This document shows positions 35,901 to 47,137 of a stretch of 64,000 nucleotides of DNA, in pieces. A model generated the notes under the pieces. It was not told the DNA's origin. It was given only the letters and a program-made list of their open reading frames with translations, and did not search any database. Numbering within the stretch: the stretch's first letter is position 1; every line of letters begins with the position of its first letter. The position numbers and the translations under genes were made by a program. The stretch spans positions 868,001 to 932,000 of the forward strand of contig JAHGAU010000015.1 of the NCBI GenBank assembly GCA_019925105.1. The letters run 5' to 3'. Source of the DNA: Niebla homalea. Lineage: Eukaryota > Ascomycota > Lecanoromycetes > Lecanorales > Ramalinaceae.

Positions 35901-37077
35901 AAAGGCCCGCGAAGCCTTCTTCAACAGCATAATGAGCCGCAAAGCAATCAGTCAGTACCTCGTCCTTAAGGTGAGAAGGAATTGCCTTGTGGAAGATAGC
36001 CTGAGGGGTGTCTCTGAGGTTGTCGGCACAGGTCAGGAGGAGATCAAGAAGGGCCTTAGGATCGAATTTCTCGGCGAAGAGGGACTGGACTCGGGAGGTC
36101 TGAGGAAAGAGTGGTTCTTGCTCCTTGTCCGTGAGATATTCGATCCCGAACACGGTCTTTTCGCCTATGATGAAGACTCTCAATACTGCTATTTCAGTCC
36201 CCATGGTTTCGAAACGTCAGACCAATTCTTCCTGGTCGGTGTGCTCCTCGGCCTTGCCATATACAATTCTACAATCCTCGATGTCGCGTTGCCTCCTTTC
36301 CTGTTTCGAAAACTACTAGCCTCTGCTCCAACCTACGCAGGCCCCACGACTTCGTTATCGCGGCCAACATACGGATGCACACTTGACGACTTGGCTGAGT
36401 ACAGGCCAGCTCTAGCGCGAGGTCTGAGACAAATGCTTGAATATGAAGGGAATGTGGAGCAGACCTTTATACTGGATTTTGTCGCGGTCACCGAACGCTA
36501 CGGACAATCTCATTACACACCACTTTGTCCAAATGGTGACAAACGACCTGTTACCAATAGCAATCGAACAGAGTATGTTGATCTCTATGTTCGTTTCCTG
36601 TTAGACACGGTCGTTTCTCGCCAGTATGAACCATTCAGACGAGGGTTCTTTACCGTATGTGGAGGGAATGCACTCTCACTTTTTCGACCAGAGGAGATCG
36701 AGCTCTTGATCCGGGGCTCTGATGAGGCTCTTGATGTTGCGACTCTACAGGCAGTAGCTATCTATGACGGCTGGGGCGAGGGGTTTGATGCCAGCAAAGA
36801 ACCGCTGGTCATCTGGTTCTGGAATGGATTCATCCGAGCAAGCCCCAAAGATCAGCGGAAGCTGCTCAGCTTTATCACCGCAAGTGATCGAATTCCGGCA
36901 ATGGGTGCGACCAGCCTGGTCATCAAAGTCGTCCGCCTTAGCGATAATCCAGAGAGATATCCAATAGCAAGGACCTGCTTCAACTTAATAGGTTTACATC
37001 GTTACTCAAGCCAAGCGCAATTAGAATCCAAATTGTGGAGGGCGGTAGCTGAAGGCGAAGGTTTCGGTATGAAATGA
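32910..37077 (+). CDS. hul4: HUL4-type HECT E3 ubiquitin ligase
   Basis: About six exons encode roughly 1200 residues. Exon 1 is 32910-33200 (MPSWHARLHLGSPS...). Exon 2 ends at 33610 and encodes a small zinc motif, CSTC...RWPQKLNVFRCTVC, typical of HUL4. Exon 3 is 33661-34238, exon 4 ends at 34634, exon 5 is 34819-35083 (TLFKATENLLRRPGRPLKTP) and exon 6 is 35192-37077. The last exon holds the whole HECT domain: EFLGEEGLDSGGLRKEWFLL at the start, and the catalytic Cys in ARTCFNLIGLHRYSS near the C-terminus. The enzyme passes ubiquitin from an E2 through that Cys to substrates. HUL4 in yeast acts on misfolded proteins. The starts of exons 2 and 4 are unclear: the strongest acceptors (TTTTGCAG at 33311, CAACAG at 34326) give the wrong phase. 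Confidence 0.9.
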
Positions 37078-37625
37078 GATCGTTGGGTGTCATTGGTAAA
37101 TACTCTATGTCGCATACACAGAGTGCTGGAACGAAACTTGTGGGCAGCAATTTATAATAATGTCTGTTTTTTGGTGCGAGACCGACTGCATTAGACCAGC
37201 TGCTGTAAAAGAAACATGACATTATGAAGCATCACTGGTGCCCTTCAAGTCCACGAGATGAGACATTCAGCAAAGCGTCTAATGTACATGGCGGAAACGG
37301 TCCTCTGGAGGCGGAGCGAAAAGCCTTCATACGGTAAAAGAAGACTCCTCGGACTGAGGGAACAGGGAGAGAAGGGCCAGTAAGAAGCAGATGGGATCGC
37401 GCTAACAGACAACATCTGCTCACATGTCTCAAATTTTGGAACTCTGCTTTTCTCTCATGCTGTTCCGACTGTTTGAGTTGGGCGAAACTGATCCTATGTC
37501 AAGAGGACGGACAAGATTTGACGCATAGCTCAGTGCAAATCCGTTGCAATTTTATGTCCAGCTTAAGCGGAGACTCTCAATACATACTCCTTGTATTGCA
37601 CAGATTACCAGTGGGTTTCCAGGAC
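37078..37625. other. Convergent intergenic region
   Basis: This lies between the 3' ends of the HUL4 and eL15 genes. I see no supported frame. It should contain the two terminators. Confidence 0.5.
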
Positions 37626-38457
37626 CTAACGATAGCGCCAGTAAGACTCTGTGTTGTGACGCTTCCAAGTCTTCCTTCTACCAGCAGTTGTCTTGTTGAA
37701 CTTATGACCCTTTCCAAGCCCTCGGGATTTCTTGCCTGTAGCTGTAAGGCCTCTGGATTCGCGATGCTGTGAGTAGAGTCAGCATCTGGAGATGGTGGGA
37801 TCACGGGTTTCAAGAGCGGGCCGGGCTCAAGAAATATACCTTGTGAACTGGCTTGACAATCCAATTGACTCTAGAGTCGCGGCGGATAGCTTTGTGTTGG
37901 GGGTCAATCAGAATGATCTCAAAGTATTTGTATGTGGAGTCTTGGTTGATCCAATAAGAATTGAGAACTCGAAGGTTGGCGCAGCGACGGCCGACTCGCT
38001 CCTCGGCAGTGGATTTGAGAGAGCGTTGGTATTTTAACTGATTGACTCCTTGGTTTGTGGGTTTGCCTGCAGCGTCCAGCCCGTCAGCGTACTGGTGGAC
38101 TACTGCCGAACCTGGGAGGCAGGGACGAACCATAGGTAGCGCCCTTGGGGACTGGCCGCTTTCGACCTCCTCTGCGAACGCGGACCCGATAGACGACATA
38201 GCCTTGCTTAGCCTTGTAGCCGAGGCGGCGAGCTTTGTCAGGCCGAGAAGGGCGTGAGGCACGATGGATGACATTCAATTGGCGAAGCTATATTGATGCA
38301 CTCTCAGCTGATGTTCAACGAGTGTATAGCAAGACACCATGATGATGCCACAGCGCTCATTCCCTCATACCTCCCAGCATCGAACGCGTAGTAGGAAGCG
38401 AAGCAGGTCGGACTGCTTTTTCTTCTGCAATTCTTCGACGTATTTGAGGGCACCCAT
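37626..38457 (-). CDS. RPL15: 60S ribosomal protein eL15
   Basis: Four coding exons (38457-38371, 38287-38131, 38066-37840, 37766-37626) encode 203 residues, close to the usual size. The sequence starts [20 protein letters not shown], continues [20 protein letters not shown] and [19 protein letters not shown], and ends [16 protein letters not shown]. All three introns (38288-38370, 38067-38130, 37767-37839) are GT...AG and keep phase. eL15 is a core rRNA-binding protein of the large subunit. The start ATG is immediately preceded by an acceptor CAG, so translation begins at the first base of a downstream exon. Confidence 0.97.
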
Positions 38458-38549
38458 CTGAGCGAATCCTGACTGTTAGCGCGGACGGAACACACTTGAC
38501 TATCTAATAATCGTTTTATAGAATGATGGCAGTAGCGATGGTCACTTAC
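38458..38549 (-). other. Intron in the 5' leader of the eL15 gene
   Basis: On the minus strand a consensus donor GTAAGT starts at 38549, and a branch site GCTAAC precedes the acceptor CTCAG that ends at 38458, one base before the ATG. Leader introns are common in fungal ribosomal protein genes. RNA evidence would be needed to prove it. Confidence 0.7.
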
Positions 38550-39017
38550 CTTGTTGGAGCTTGTGACCTTCCAAAAGATCACATGTGTCAGGGTGCCAGT
38601 GTCGAGAGGTGAAGCGCAAGTGAGGAAACTGTGTGAGCCAACTTTTTCGACATACGATAGCCGAAAAGCTTGGCGGCACGCACAAACACTTTCACTGAAT
38701 ACATGTATTGATACGCATTCTATGTAATAATACTCAGGAGGGTCCGACAATGCCGTATGCAGTATACATGATAACAAAGGAACGATCTGCCATAAAAGCT
38801 TCTGCTCAGTCTCCATCGTAGCCCACGCCAGAAAGATTGCTGCCTGTGTCTTGTCCCACAGCCCCGCCGTACGGCAATGAGAACATATTCTTATTCTGCA
38901 ACTACTTGACGAAACACCCCAGGTAGCTAAAGCTCCTAGATCGTACGGCAGACACTGTGTTAAGAGAAGATGCACAAGCCGCATTCGTAGAACACTCAAA
39001 GACCTTTACAATCATCT

Positions 39018-39434
39018 CTAGTCTTCTTCTTCTTCTGCGAAATACTTTGCCAATTTGCGGATGTGCTTTCGAGCCCGATTCGTTGCTTCTCCCCAACTGT
39101 GGAGCGGCTCCAGCCTTGGGTTGGCCTCGTCACCTTCTGCAACACGCAAAATCCCAGGGACAAGCAGCGCATGCATCTCTCCTTCTGTCTCCTTCTTCGC
39201 GCGTGCCATTAAATTTTTGAGCTCATGTATGCCCTCTGGAGCGATCGAGGACTCGGCCACGCTGGTTGGCAACTCGCTCTTTTCGATCTGAATGCGAATA
39301 CGCTCGTAGTTCTCTAACAGACTTCCGGCTGCTCTCCGTGCATCCTGGGATTGCGGATAGATCGACCTGTTGGACACGGCGACGAGGCCTGGGCTCAAGG
39401 ACAAGTGGGCCTTTTTCCGAATCTCAGTGCTACC
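39018..39434 (-). CDS. Conserved fungal protein of unknown function, 3' exon
   Basis: One exon of about 138 residues reads GSTEIRKKAHLSLSPGLVAV, then LENYERIRIQIEKSELPTSV, HELKNLMARAKKETEGEMHA and a tail RKHIRKLAKYFAEEEED. It is mostly helical and charged, which suggests a coiled-coil or complex subunit. An acceptor ATCAAG precedes it at 39435. Farther upstream on this strand an ATG at 39796 (MSKGKRSA) with a donor, and an open helical stretch (QIEDCEEKIRERSQQCLENL) at about 39,500-39,570, look like earlier exons of the same gene, but I could not join them in one frame. I do not recognise the family. Confidence 0.5.
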   Translation of the reverse strand, partial: GSTEIRKKAHLSLSPGLVAVSNRSIYPQSQDARRAAGSLLENYERIRIQIEKSELPTSVAESSIAPEGIHELKNLMARAKKETEGEMHALLVPGILRVAEGDEANPRLEPLHSWGEATNRARKHIRKLAKYFAEEEED

Positions 39435-40544
39435 CTTGATTCTTTATGCGCGTGTTAACGGATTATTGCTCCTTGTCATCGATCTGAAGCCCTACATCTC
39501 CGCCGCTCGATTCTGAAGATTCTCCAAGCACTGTTGGCTACGTTCTCGAATCTTTTCTTCACAGTCCTCTATCTGAGAGGATCTCTGTCGATCCGAGCCA
39601 CAAGCGCCTCTGGGACGTCTGTGATTACCGAATCAGATGAGTTCTCTGCGTAATCACAGCGACACCAACTTTTTGACAATCTCTGGTGGTGTCGCATCTG
39701 AATTGTGCGAATCAATCATTGCTGCAAAAATCGTAAGTAAAGTACCAACTACGAAAGATGCTACTTCCCACCTGCCGATCTTTTGCCTTTTGACATGCTG
39801 AATGCGTCAACAGAGTGGTGGACTAGCCAGGTCAATCTCACTGTGTAGAGTGAGAATCTGCAAGACGCATCATGAAGCACGAAATCTTGCTGGCGAGAAA
39901 GGAGGCTTATCGGTACAAATTGGTACCGCTTGACTTGTACTTTGAAATACGCTAGTCACAGACCGGAGAGGAGGAATTCCGGCAATCCATCGACAATACA
40001 CAATATACCTCAAGACGACTTGCTACGCTTGCATTGTCAAATTCTCCATTGGTATTGCTACTGTCATGATGCAATCAACAATGTCGGTCAAGGGACCACT
40101 ATCACGAGCATGATTGGTAAAGTGGCCTTTTTACAACAGCGTAATATATCGCGCCAGCCAGAACAAATAGAAAACCCCAACCGTAGTAGGTCTAAGCGCC
40201 CCCCTGGCAAGGTCGTTTGGTCGACTCATTGATTGGTCCTCCGCACTCTTTCCGAAAGAAGAAATAACATACCGTGTAGCATTTATTAACTTGCCTTGCT
40301 AGAGCCATCACTTAACATCAGCCTGCATCTTAGGTTGTTATATTAGCCAATGCGCACATACAATCCACTGTATCAATCATAGGTCTCGTAAAGTCGTATA
40401 CCTCATCAGAAACGAGGAAAAGGGGTCTAATAAGTCTCCAGTGCTGGCCAGTCCTACAGGCCGCCAGTGACTCCCAAGCCGCGATGTTCCATCAATGTCC
40501 GATGCGTCCTTGTCCCCTAGATCTCTGGCTACAACGAAAACTAT
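39435..40544. other. Intergenic region with probable 5' exons of the gene at 39,018
   Basis: The left part (39,435-39,800) probably contains upstream exons of the neighbouring minus-strand gene. From about 39,800 to 40,544 I see nothing supported; it should hold that gene's promoter and the 3' region of the PSP1 gene. Confidence 0.4.
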
Positions 40545-43333
40545 TCATCTGCCCAAGGAAAGTCCCTGAAAGTTTTGGGTCCAGTCTCCGCCATTCATAG
40601 GGCGATGGGTTTGGCTTGTGTGATTAATGTCAGGCTGAGAGGTGAAGGAGGACGTATGATGGATTTGAGGAGCGCCATATGTGCCGTGGGGGCTGAACGC
40701 TGTCGGAGCATTCATGCCTTGTTGGCCCTGGTTGCGAAAGTCCATTGAATATGGCGATAGCTGTCGGGGTTCGTAGGATGCGCCTTGGAGTGCTGGTGGA
40801 TACATCTGCTCGTAACCAGGACCACTCAAAACGACCCCGTTGTGGCCGGAGTCATACAAAGGGTTGAATGGTGCGACGGGTCCACGGGAGGATGATAATG
40901 CAAGTGTCTGTGAATGCGGAGCCGGAGCCTGAGATCGTTCCTCATATTCATGACTGAACATGCTGCGCGATGGTAAACCCAGAATTCTTTGTCCTCCAGG
41001 AGGCGACGCAATTGCAGCAGTATTAATGGCGGACATCCAGATCCTCGTCTTATAAATCTTGAAGAGGTCTGTGACTAGAGGATTAAAATTGATGTAGGAG
41101 TCCGCAAAATAGAAAAATGTGAGCTTTTTCCAGTCCCTGTTTCCATTCAATCAGCCGCTTATCACAAAGTGGACGTCTTGCACACTTACATCTGAAACTC
41201 GGCGTCGAGAATCTCCATGCTAAGACGGTGATCCACAACTTTCTGTTGGCACATCCGTTTGGCTTTTGCTTCGCCTCCCTCCTTTTCACGAAGAGTAGCA
41301 ATCTCATGGGTTTGCGCCAGGCGCTTGATCAACTTCGGCTTGATCTCACCACTTGGGAGATCTTGAAACCCTGCAGTGTTGTGATTAGACGATGACGAGC
41401 CCGGGCCGTTCTGCGTAACGTTTGGATTGGGTCCGGCAATTGTTCCGTTTTGCGTATGATGAGAGAATGCCATTAACCACTCATGATGCTTCTTCGTATA
41501 TTCCTCTTTGAGCTGCTTTGCTTCGCTCCACGAGATATCCTCAGTTTGGACCGTGCCGAGATCGGTTCCACGATCTGCCTCAACAATGACTAGATCTCCT
41601 TTCTTGATCCGCAGCCCTGTACCTTCTTGTACGTAGAAGACGTCTGCACGTAGACATTTGAAGGTCACGATATACAGCAATTGGGTGGTGCGAGGTTGGA
41701 CATGGCCCATTCCATGTATTCGGGGGTAATGGCCATGGGAAGAATACACTTGCTGCAGGGTCGGAGACGAGAAGGTCTGGGAGCCAGTTCCGCTGTGTGC
41801 TGATGGGTAGTTTTGAGAGAAGTAGCTGACTGCATAACCACGCTCGTATGAGTGACGGGCCAGTAAATGGATCTCTGCCTCGGTCTTATGACTAGGGTCC
41901 AATGAAAAAGCAGACTTACTACTGTCACCTTGGGACGGGCGACGTCCGCCGCTGCTATACCCTTTTGGATCATCATTGCGGTCGGACTGTGCGATAGGAT
42001 CGGTCGTCGTATGATCAACGCCAACATCACCATCACTAACGGCATCCATTGAGTTGTGCCTCGTTGGCAGTTCAGCAAAGGAATGTCGTCGGCTCTGGGG
42101 TGGTTCCTCGGCCCGGGCAAAGCCCAACGAGCTCTGCCATTGCCCTTTTCTGACACTGTCTAGGACCTTACTCTCGTTGCTGACACCAAGCACGTAATGG
42201 GGACCTGGCCGATTATTATACTCGCTGAATCTTCTGGCTGCGCTGATTGTCTGTGGGTTATAGCACTCCTGACTCCCCGTTTCAAATGGAGGGGACGCAG
42301 CATCCTTTGGGACAGAATCTCGCAGGCGCTGGTGATAGTATTGTGTGGAGCTTGGGCTTTGTTGCAAAGCTGGCCCATGTAATGCTTTTGAAGACTGCAA
42401 TTGGTTTGCGGCTATTTGTTGGCGCAGCATGGCGTTTTCTCCAACAATATCCTCGATTGTGCGCGTTCGATCGCCATACATCTGACCGGTAGCTGATCCT
42501 CCTGAGCTCTCTTCATCATCGTCTACTTCCTGTAGTTGTCCTAGGGTGTTATTGTCATGGGGCATGTCACCAAGCACACTGGGACGTGAAGGTCTATGTT
42601 GGAGGCCAATGTAGGATGTACCCCTTCTTGGGAAGGGCGCTTGAGCCCCGTGAGCTGATTGAACGCCAGCCGTCTCCGGATCTATCTGACCTACAGAGTA
42701 AGATTGCGAGCGATAGCTTTTCAGAGTTGGCTGTAAGGGTATGGAGAATGGGATCGATGGATCTGCAATACTTTCACGTGTGAGTGATGGGCTGCGAATG
42801 GCATGTTCGTCCGTGAAGCCTGCTGATCCTGGGGGATTTATTGACGTTGGGGACGGCAGTACCTCCGTCAGTCGGTGTGGGGGCCCTTTGTGTGAATCAT
42901 TGTTCCATATTGTGTTTCCCCAAGGGAACGAAGCGCTGTTTGAATGTCCTCGTGGAAGGGTCGTATTCGAGGAAGCTGCGATTCCAGCTGCGTTCCAGGG
43001 CGCTTGGTCTACAGACCCTCCGATTGTACCTGGACTGATGGGAGAGAATGGACCATTACCTAGTGAAGGTTTATGCGTAATGCCTTGCTGGCCCTCCATG
43101 AACCAGGAAGCTCTGCGTACCGATTTGGGACCAGGGTTACTGGTCACGGTTTGGAGCCTGTGGAGGTGATCTGGTTCTTCGTCGGAGGATGCAAGAGCTT
43201 CTGAGTCAGGAGTGGATCCACGAAATCCTGACTTGGTCCGGTCAAGTAGGATTGATGCATTATTGCCCGCGTAGCCGCTGAACGATGTCCGCTTGACTTG
43301 GCTGGGCATGTTTTGGGGCGTGACGTTCGACAT
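40545..43333 (-). CDS. PSP1 C-terminal domain protein
   Basis: Two exons (43333-41190 and 41136-40545) encode 911 residues; the 53-nt phase-2 intron joins DAEFQM to DWKKLTFFYFAD. The first 600 or so residues are disordered and rich in Ser, Pro and Gln, with many possible phosphosites (RRASWF, RRHSFAEL). The PSP1 domain follows: IVTFKCLRADVFYVQEGTGL, KKGDLVIVEADRGTDLGTVQ, and KMCQQ-like RMCQQKVVDHRLSMEILDAE. The tail is again disordered, with Tyr, Pro and Gln. Yeast Psp1 suppresses DNA polymerase alpha mutations and associates with mRNA bodies; bacterial relatives (YaaT/RicT) act in RNA processing. The role here is unknown. The frame runs open upstream of the chosen ATG, but MSNVTPQNMPSQ fits best. 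Confidence 0.88.
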
Positions 43334-45701
43334 TGTGAGATTCAGGCGAAAAAGGATAGACTCAGGTAAAGCTGCATAGCGTAAGCTGTTGGGCAGGAGA
43401 CCGCTAATTCGATCAGCTTCTTTCGACGAACTTCTAGGGGAAATGACATCGGTGAGGTGGTTTGGGGCTCGGGAAAGAAGGAACGTATGAGGCCATTCTT
43501 GATGAGTGAGATAAGACAGGATCGCGACATTTGGAGCCTGGGTCTTACTCACTGCTAGTTGTGTGAGGGATCTCGATTGGCTAACGTCGTCCGTGAGAAA
43601 GTTCGTGCCGACCCAAAGACTTGCGATCTTGCGTTCAAGCGATCGCCCAAAGTTGTGGGTAATTGTGGGAATTGTATTTGCCTCAGCTTCACTCGTCCAG
43701 AGTGTCAACGGCAGGACGGTGATGGGAGTCCAGAATACCAGATGGTGACTTATTCAAGGAAATGAGATTGTAGCGATAATCCGGTCTAAATTGAGCGTCA
43801 GATGAATCCAATGGCTGGTGAGTAGGAGTAGTGGTGTGATGCCGGCTGTAGCCACTTTAGCTTCCGTTCAAGATAGCCTTGCTGCAAGTGATGTTCCTCA
43901 TGCGCAGCGCAACACGACTCATTGGAGGGACCCTCACACGAAGCAGGTGCCGTACCTTTGCAACTGCCAGGAAGACCTCGTCATCTAACCGCAAGTGTGT
44001 CTGATCCACTCGTCGTGGAAGTCTAGGTTTCAAAAAGCGGTCCCCTGCGCAGGACAAGATCTGTCAGTGGTATCATCAGCCAAAGATGATCCGTAATGTC
44101 TGTGCGATGGATAGGAAGTCTTACATACCGAGGGAATTTTTCAATATTAACTGTGTAGGATACGATTAGAGGAGAGACTTATTACGTCCCGCGGAGTTGG
44201 ATGCATGTAGAACCCCAATGAATCACAGAATGGGTCAGGTCCAGTTGTAAACTGGGAGGATGCTTATCTCGTGAACCACTACACAAGCGTTCAGGAGAGT
44301 ATTATCATCCAAAGCATGTGTCGAAGAGACAAGATTCACTCTCCGTATAGAACGATTTCCTCAACTTCAGACGGTGGTGGAGACAGGAGTAATTTTCAAG
44401 GTGGAAAGGACTAAGTCCTATTTTTCATCGGATATTTGACCCCAAGTCAAAAAGGTGGAAAGGAGATCGGCTGCAATGCCCAGAAGAGATAGAGGGTGGC
44501 GGGACAGCGATGATGATGAGAGGGTCGCAACGGCAGTGAGCAAGGGAATGTCGCGACACCAGTGGGAGCTGAGGAAGTCGTAGGTTTCGCTGGCCAGCAA
44601 CGATCGCAGAGGCTAAGTCCAAGGATCAGGCAGTGTCAGTAGACCAGTGCCGTTGAGTTGGTCGTGGGAAGCAGTGGTTGTGAGACGTTCAACAGGAGAG
44701 GTTGAAATCGTCTCAGCATTGGGGCCCAGTCATTTGAACAGTTTGGGGCAAAGAAACAAAGGAGATTTAGTGAAGAGAGCAGCGACGCCATAGGCTGATG
44801 GGGCGAACCTAGTGCAATGATGGTAGCTTGACGAATGGAGGCTTGAAGTCGATTTCTGGAAGTTTGGGGTAAAAAGTGGAGTGGCCCTCGGGCCCTACTC
44901 GTACGGTCGTACCCCGTACCTTAGTGAATGACGATCGGTAAGGTATGATGGATTGATGGTGGCCCCGCTTTCCAGGCGTCGCGGGCTTGCGGCTGCCATC
45001 ACCTCCGAAAGGGGCAATACGGGCGAGACATTTCTTCTGTCACAAGGCCAGCCAAGCCAGCACGTAGAAAGTACGGATATAGCATATTACCTAACTAGAG
45101 AACATGGCTGAACATCGTATGGTACGTGTTGCTGTAATTCATCTTCTGTTGTTGTAGGTTGTGACTGGGAGCATCTACAAATCTTCGTGGGGAGTGTCGG
45201 TCAACGCCAAAATCGCAGAGCAGAAGCAAATGTCCAGAGTCCAAGAGCAATTGATGATGTCGCGGGCGGCGTGAAAGAGATCATGACATAATTCCAGTTC
45301 CTCTCATTCTTCATCATCATCCAGCTTCTATATGAGAACAAATGCAAGAGATCACGTGGCCACTTCACTTTCATACCTTCGCCAGTTCGTTCGCATCTTA
45401 TTGATCGGGCGGCTTATAACTGAACCTCATCTGACTGCTGTGGATCAACGCGTGTTCAAGGACCTGTCCGTTGCGAACACATGTTGTTCAATGAGCCTAG
45501 CTTGGTCCTGTCAACTACGACAAGCTTTCTATCAGAAAGTGCTCCTGGACGAAACGGGTGTCGTAGTAGATTACCGGTCTACCTTTCCGCGGTACAAGGC
45601 ATCCAATGACACTGTCGCCTCCCTGGATGGACGCCTGTAGTGTCAGGTGATTAGGTGTCATGCTGCGTGCTCCTCAGGCCTCCAGGCCGTCCAAACCACC
45701 T
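43334..45701. other. Long region without recognised genes
   Basis: This 2.4-kb stretch lies between the start of the PSP1 gene and the 3' end of NFU1. It contains many short frames on both strands, none with a domain or convincing splice continuity. Its length suggests a long leader and promoter for the PSP1 gene. A cluster of CGTAC motifs (CTCGTACGGTCGTACCCCGT, 44,897-44,916) lies near 44,900. Confidence 0.4.
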
Positions 45702-46755
45702 TTATCCCATTGTCGAGGGCGCTGCGTCTGGGCCTTTGGTTCGTTTTAGCTTCTCCTCGAATTTCGCAAACTCCTGTATTGCAATCTCTTCTTCTTGATC
45801 CAAAACTTGACTCACCCCCTTCACTTCTTCGATCTTTGCTCTCATCAGCCAATCATTCCATGCAACGTGCATAGAGTGTCACGTACGTAGTGCATCAACA
45901 TGCTCTCAATACCGTTGCGCAGGGTCACCGTACTTGAATCACAGGTTCGGCAGGCTCCCCGGAGCTTCAGTAGAACGGTGCCGTTTTCAAAGCCGCGAAA
46001 TTCAATGTCGCCTCCATCTTCTTGTATGGCTGGACGGATCCTCGTCTCAAGGAGTTCTTTTATCATGCCAACAATCTCACTGTCGTTTTCATCGTAACCC
46101 AGTGTATCCTGCTCACCCCCCTCCTGTCCGGCCGGTGACGATGTACTTTCTACCGTGTTCACTATTGGCTCCCCGCCAGTTACGGCTTCGGTGATCAGGC
46201 TAAACACTTCCGGCTTCACGTGCGCCCAATCGGCGTCAGGAGCTTTGGTGACAGTGATGAAGTCTGATCCATAGAAGATAGATGTGATACCATCAATACT
46301 TAGAAGCCGCGCTGCCAAGGGCGAAGGGTGGGGAGGAGCAAGCGTCGACCGAGGAGAGAGGTATTCCAAAAAAGGCGTTGCGATGCCTTTGGGCAACACC
46401 TGATGGTTGGGCAAGAATTTAAGGGCCTGAAGACTGCATTAGACAGACACTGGAGACGCTCTTCGCTATGAGACATTACATCATCGTTTGGCGTTTTTTC
46501 GGTCTGTATGAAGATACTTCGAGCTCCATGGCGCATGCTTGGTGCGAAGCTGTTCATAGGGGTTAGATATTTGCTCGGCGACCTTGTTCTTGCAAGTGGC
46601 AATATTGTTGCCGCGGGACGCTGGCTACCATGGCGCCTCACTGGGATACCTGCCGTCCGAAAGGGATATGGAGGAGGTCTACAGAGGGTTTTCAAGCTAG
46701 GACAGATCTGGCTTCCGCAGAATAGAGATCGCCGTATCGAGATGCGTACTTCCAT
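45702..46755 (-). CDS. NFU1: NFU1, mitochondrial iron-sulfur cluster scaffold/transfer protein
   Basis: Three exons (46755-46480, 46426-45887, 45833-45702) encode 315 residues. The first exon is basic (MEVRISIRRSLFCGSQ) and is a presequence; MRHGARSIFIQTEKTPNDD joins to ALKFLPNHQVLPKGIATPFL, the Nfu N-terminal domain. The C-terminal NifU-like domain carries the cluster ligands CRTCDSS, within IQEDGGDIEFRGFENGTVLL and SSTVTLRNGIESMLMHY. The second intron joins this to IEEVKGVSQVLDQEEEI. NFU1 delivers 4Fe-4S clusters to lipoate synthase, complex II and related targets in mitochondria. Both introns are 53 nt, phase 0. The upstream GTG in frame at 46824 is not needed. Confidence 0.95.
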
Positions 46756-47137
46756 GAGTGCAATACTTGATGTCAGACAATTTCTTTGACTGCGGCGATG
46801 TCGGATAGTGGAATCCCAGGTCACGTGTCTACTTATTTCACGATAATTCTAACTGAAGCCAATTTCTTGTCAAATTTGGAACTCTTAATAGCGAGGAAGT
46901 AATACATGTCGTCACCACCATCAAGTAAACATGTGGTCCAGCATTCACCCGTTGCTCTTCATGGCGCTATTACACACCGAAATACGTACAAGCGGTGCGA
47001 CAAAGGAGAGAGGACGCCATCGCTGATGCCACTAGATTTCGAAAAACGTCTTCCCTCATGTGCCAATATACGGAAAGTGAGAAGCGAAAATCTTGCTCTT
47101 TGCGTGTCACATCACTTCGTAGCATTCGTCAAACATG
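46756..47137. other. Intergenic, no gene recognised
   Basis: This lies between the start of NFU1 and the 3' end of the Ras-GEF gene, both on the minus strand. It should contain the NFU1 promoter. A plus-strand frame at 46,906-47,169 has no recognisable feature and overlaps the Ras-GEF last exon. Confidence 0.45.

Noticed and set aside
45104..45274. 44-codon two-exon micro-gene (MAEHRM/VVTGSIYKSSWG...)
   Set aside because: The intron would be only 36 nt, and no domain or similarity is evident; chance is likely.
45332..45640. Plus-strand frame of 102 codons next to NFU1
   Set aside because: No domain, no hydrophobic or repeat pattern, and no supporting splice signals.
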